This document shows positions 62,289 through 64,000 of a stretch of 64,000 bases of DNA, in pieces; position 1 is the stretch's first letter, and the number at the start of each line of letters is the position of its first letter. The notes beneath the pieces were generated by a model. It was not told where the DNA came from, made no database searches, and was given only the letters and a program-made list of their open reading frames with translations. Made by a program: the position numbers and the translations under genes. The stretch comes from DATDAH01 sp963792205 (GTDB taxonomy: Bacteria > Actinomycetota > Acidimicrobiia > Acidimicrobiales > DATDAH01): assembly GCA_963792205.1 (NCBI GenBank), contig CAWBVI010000011.1, positions 60,035 to 124,034 of the forward strand, given 5' to 3'.

Positions 62289-63680
62289 GTGCGCCGCCGG
62301 ACGAAGATCGTCGCCACGATCGGCCCGGCGTCGGATGCGGAGGCCACGCTCTCCACGCTGATCGAAGCGGGAATGGACGTGGCCCGGATCGGGCTGGCCC
62401 ACGAGGATCTCGAGACCCACCTCGAGCGCTACGACCGCATCCGCAAGGCGTCGGTCGACGCCGACCCGGACCGTGGGGATCCTGGTCGACCTGCCGGGGC
62501 CGAAGGTGCACGCCGGCCGGTTCCCCGAGGGCGGGGTCGAGCTGGTCGAGGGCGAACGGCTCCGCCTGGAGCCCGGGTACGGCGAGCGGCCGCGAGGTCG
62601 TCGAGGTCGGCTACGAGCGCATCGTCACGGACGTGGAGATCGGTGACCGGCTCCAGTTCGGTGACGGCGCTGTGGCGATCGAGGTCGTCGACAAGGACGA
62701 GCAGAGCCTGACCACGGTGATCTGCAACGGTGGCCGGCTGATCGGCGGCCCGGGGCATCCACGTGCCGTCCGACCGCCTGCGCATCGCGTCCCCCACCCC
62801 TGAGGACCTCCGGATGCTCGACGCCTTCGTCGAGCGGGGCGTCGACATGGTGGCGGTGTCCTTGGTCCGCTCGGCCCACGACATCCGGCGGGTCGGCACC
62901 GAGCCCCATCCCCGGGGCCCCCTGATCGTGGCCAAGATCGAGACCCGGGCCGCGGTCCAGAACCTAGAGGGCATCATCGAGGCCAGCGGGGCGATCATGG
63001 TCGCCCACGGCGATCTCGGCGCCGAGATGCCCATCGCCGAGATCCCGCACCTGCAGAAGCACATCATCCGCACCTGCATCGCCCTCGGTCGTCCGGCCAT
63101 CACCGCGACCCAGATGCTCAAGTCGATGGTCCACGCGGCCCAGCCGACCCGGGCCGAGGTCACCGACGTCGCCAACGCCGTGTTCGACGGATCGTCGGTG
63201 GTCATGCTCTCCGGCGAGACCGCCATCGGCCACGACCCGGTGCTCACCGTCCGCACGATGGCCGACATCGCCCGGCGGGCCGACGAAGAGTTCGACTACG
63301 CCGGCTGGGCGCCCCACCTCACCGACCTCGTCCACACCGAGGAAGGCGACAGCGACGCCCGGGTCACCGACACCATGACGATGGCCGCCTGGCGGGTGGC
63401 CGCGGAGATGCACGCCGACGCCATCCTCTGCATGTCCCGCACCGGCTTCACGGTGCGGGCGATCGCCCGCTTCCGACCCAACACCAAGTTGCTCGCCTTC
63501 TCGCCTGACGAGCACACGGTGCACCAGCTCACGATGAGCTGGGGCGCCATCCCCATGATCCTGGAGCAGCGGGGGAGCAACGAGGCCATGGTCCGGGCCG
63601 CCGTCCGCGGCACCCGGGAGAGCGGCCACGTGCGTTCGGGCGACACCGTCGTGGTCCTGGCCGGGTCCGACGACCGGTAG
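62289..63680 (+). CDS. pyruvate kinase, divergent active site, three frame disruptions
   Basis: TKIVATIGPAS at the N-terminus, IVAKIE with the catalytic Lys, HGDLGAEMP, ITATQMLKSM and DVANAVFDGSSVVMLSGETA identify pyruvate kinase. Three extra bases (near 62472, 62595 and 62753) return to frame, and the corrected protein is about 462 residues. The usual MNVARLNFSHG is MDVARIGLAHE, so the Asn and Ser that bind potassium are Gly and Ala. The DTKGPE segment is DLPGPK, with Lys in place of Glu. These changes are those of potassium-independent enzymes. ARGDLG is AHGDLG. GTG 62289 is preceded by a TAGCGT box. Confidence 0.82.
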
Positions 63681-63681
63681 C

Positions 63682-64000
63682 GTGCCACCCGACGTCCTCC
63701 GCCTGGTGCGAGTGCCCTGAGCCCGGGCCACGGCGCTGGCGCCGTCGGCGGGACGCGGACCCACGGCCTTCGTGCTGTCGGGCGGCGGCAACCTCGGTGC
63801 CCTGCAGGTCGGGATGCTGCGGGCGCTGACCGAGCGCAGCATCCGTCCCGACCTCGTCCTGGGCTGTTCCGTGGGGGCGCTCAACGGCACCGCCTGTCCG
63901 CCGACCCCACGGCGGCGGGCATCGACCGGCTGGAGGACCTCTGGCTCCACCTGGCCGGTCCCGACGTCATGCCCTCGGGCAGCCGGCTGCCGTCGAGCCT
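63682..64000 (+). CDS. patatin-like phospholipase, 5' part only, cut by the window end
   Basis: AFVLSGGGNLGALQVGMLRAL is the oxyanion-hole glycine block and LGCSVGALNGT is the GxSxG nucleophile motif of patatin-like lipases. The reading frame from GTG 63682 has an in-frame TGA at 63718-63720, and one base seems missing after 63892, with the sequence resuming SADPTAAGIDRLEDLWLHLAGPDVM. It is unclear whether the GTG at 63682 is the start or the real start lies between the TGA and the glycine block, where I see no ATG, GTG or TTG in frame. Confidence 0.65.

Noticed and set aside
1..64000. tRNA, rRNA, CRISPR arrays, prophage or plasmid functions
   Set aside because: I looked for T-loop GTTCRA patterns, regularly spaced repeats, integrases, terminases and partition genes and found none that hold up. 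The only repeats are the intergenic family and the CTGGGGA sites.

Overview
The window is about 70% G+C and coding is dense, with many GTG starts and many 4-nt GTGA/ATGA overlaps. It carries a NIT-type conservon, an AftD/DUF3367 arabinosyltransferase-like protein, a REP13E12-type HNH element and a sortase-like anchored protein. Together these point to a high-GC actinobacterium, and my best inference is class Acidimicrobiia (Iamia-like). Nothing in the sequence proves that lineage. No rRNA, tRNA or CRISPR was seen.

Layout. 0.2-4.3 kb is a complete four-gene conservon (sensor ATPase, roadblock, DUF742, small GTPase). 4.3-11.4 kb holds a GT2 enzyme, an OafA-like acyltransferase with an SGNH domain, a cyclase-family protein, an SDR, a Gfo/Idh/MocA oxidoreductase and an MBL hydrolase. 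11.4-13.1 kb is a GGDEF-EAL protein. 13.2-38.8 kb is a large envelope-glycan island: GT4, two polyprenol-type GT2 enzymes, DUF2304, a 1,450-residue AftD-like protein, at least four polytopic GT39/PIG-V-like glycosyltransferases, four stand-alone SGNH proteins, a polysaccharide deacetylase, an FAD mutase-like flavoprotein, an acyltransferase fused to a GT39-like protein, and a membrane spermidine-synthase-like protein. 39.0-40.4 kb is the HNH element. 40.4-41.7 kb has an AlkA-like glycosylase and a cyclophilin. 41.8-47.9 kb is a five-gene oligopeptide/dipeptide ABC transporter operon. Its OppF-type ATPase carries an apparent transmembrane insertion inside the nucleotide-binding domain. 48-50.4 kb has an O-methyltransferase and a lytic transglycosylase. 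50.5-55 kb returns to envelope functions (methyltransferase, flippase, large membrane protein, anchored surface protein). 55-64 kb is metabolic: gamma-glutamyltransferase, FAD oxidase, glycerophosphodiesterase, DUF2203, transglutaminase-like, acyl-CoA dehydrogenase, histidine phosphatase, an unusual pyruvate kinase and the start of a patatin-like lipase.

How the genes fit together. The GT2/DUF2304 pair, the lipid-linked-sugar GT39/PIG-V enzymes and the AftD-like protein form a plausible route for building an exported cell-wall glycan. The OafA-like acyltransferase and the SGNH proteins could O-acylate it and the deacetylase could trim it. This is inference from families and proximity.

Two cautions. 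First, about 17 genes are interrupted by single-base indels, mostly +1 insertions, concentrated at 31-33.6 kb and 60.4-62.8 kb. The protein signal is continuous across the shifts, so I read them as consensus errors rather than decay. Second, many transcription-unit first genes have a TANNNT box 6-9 nt before an RTG start, which suggests widespread leaderless transcription. I used this to choose several starts.
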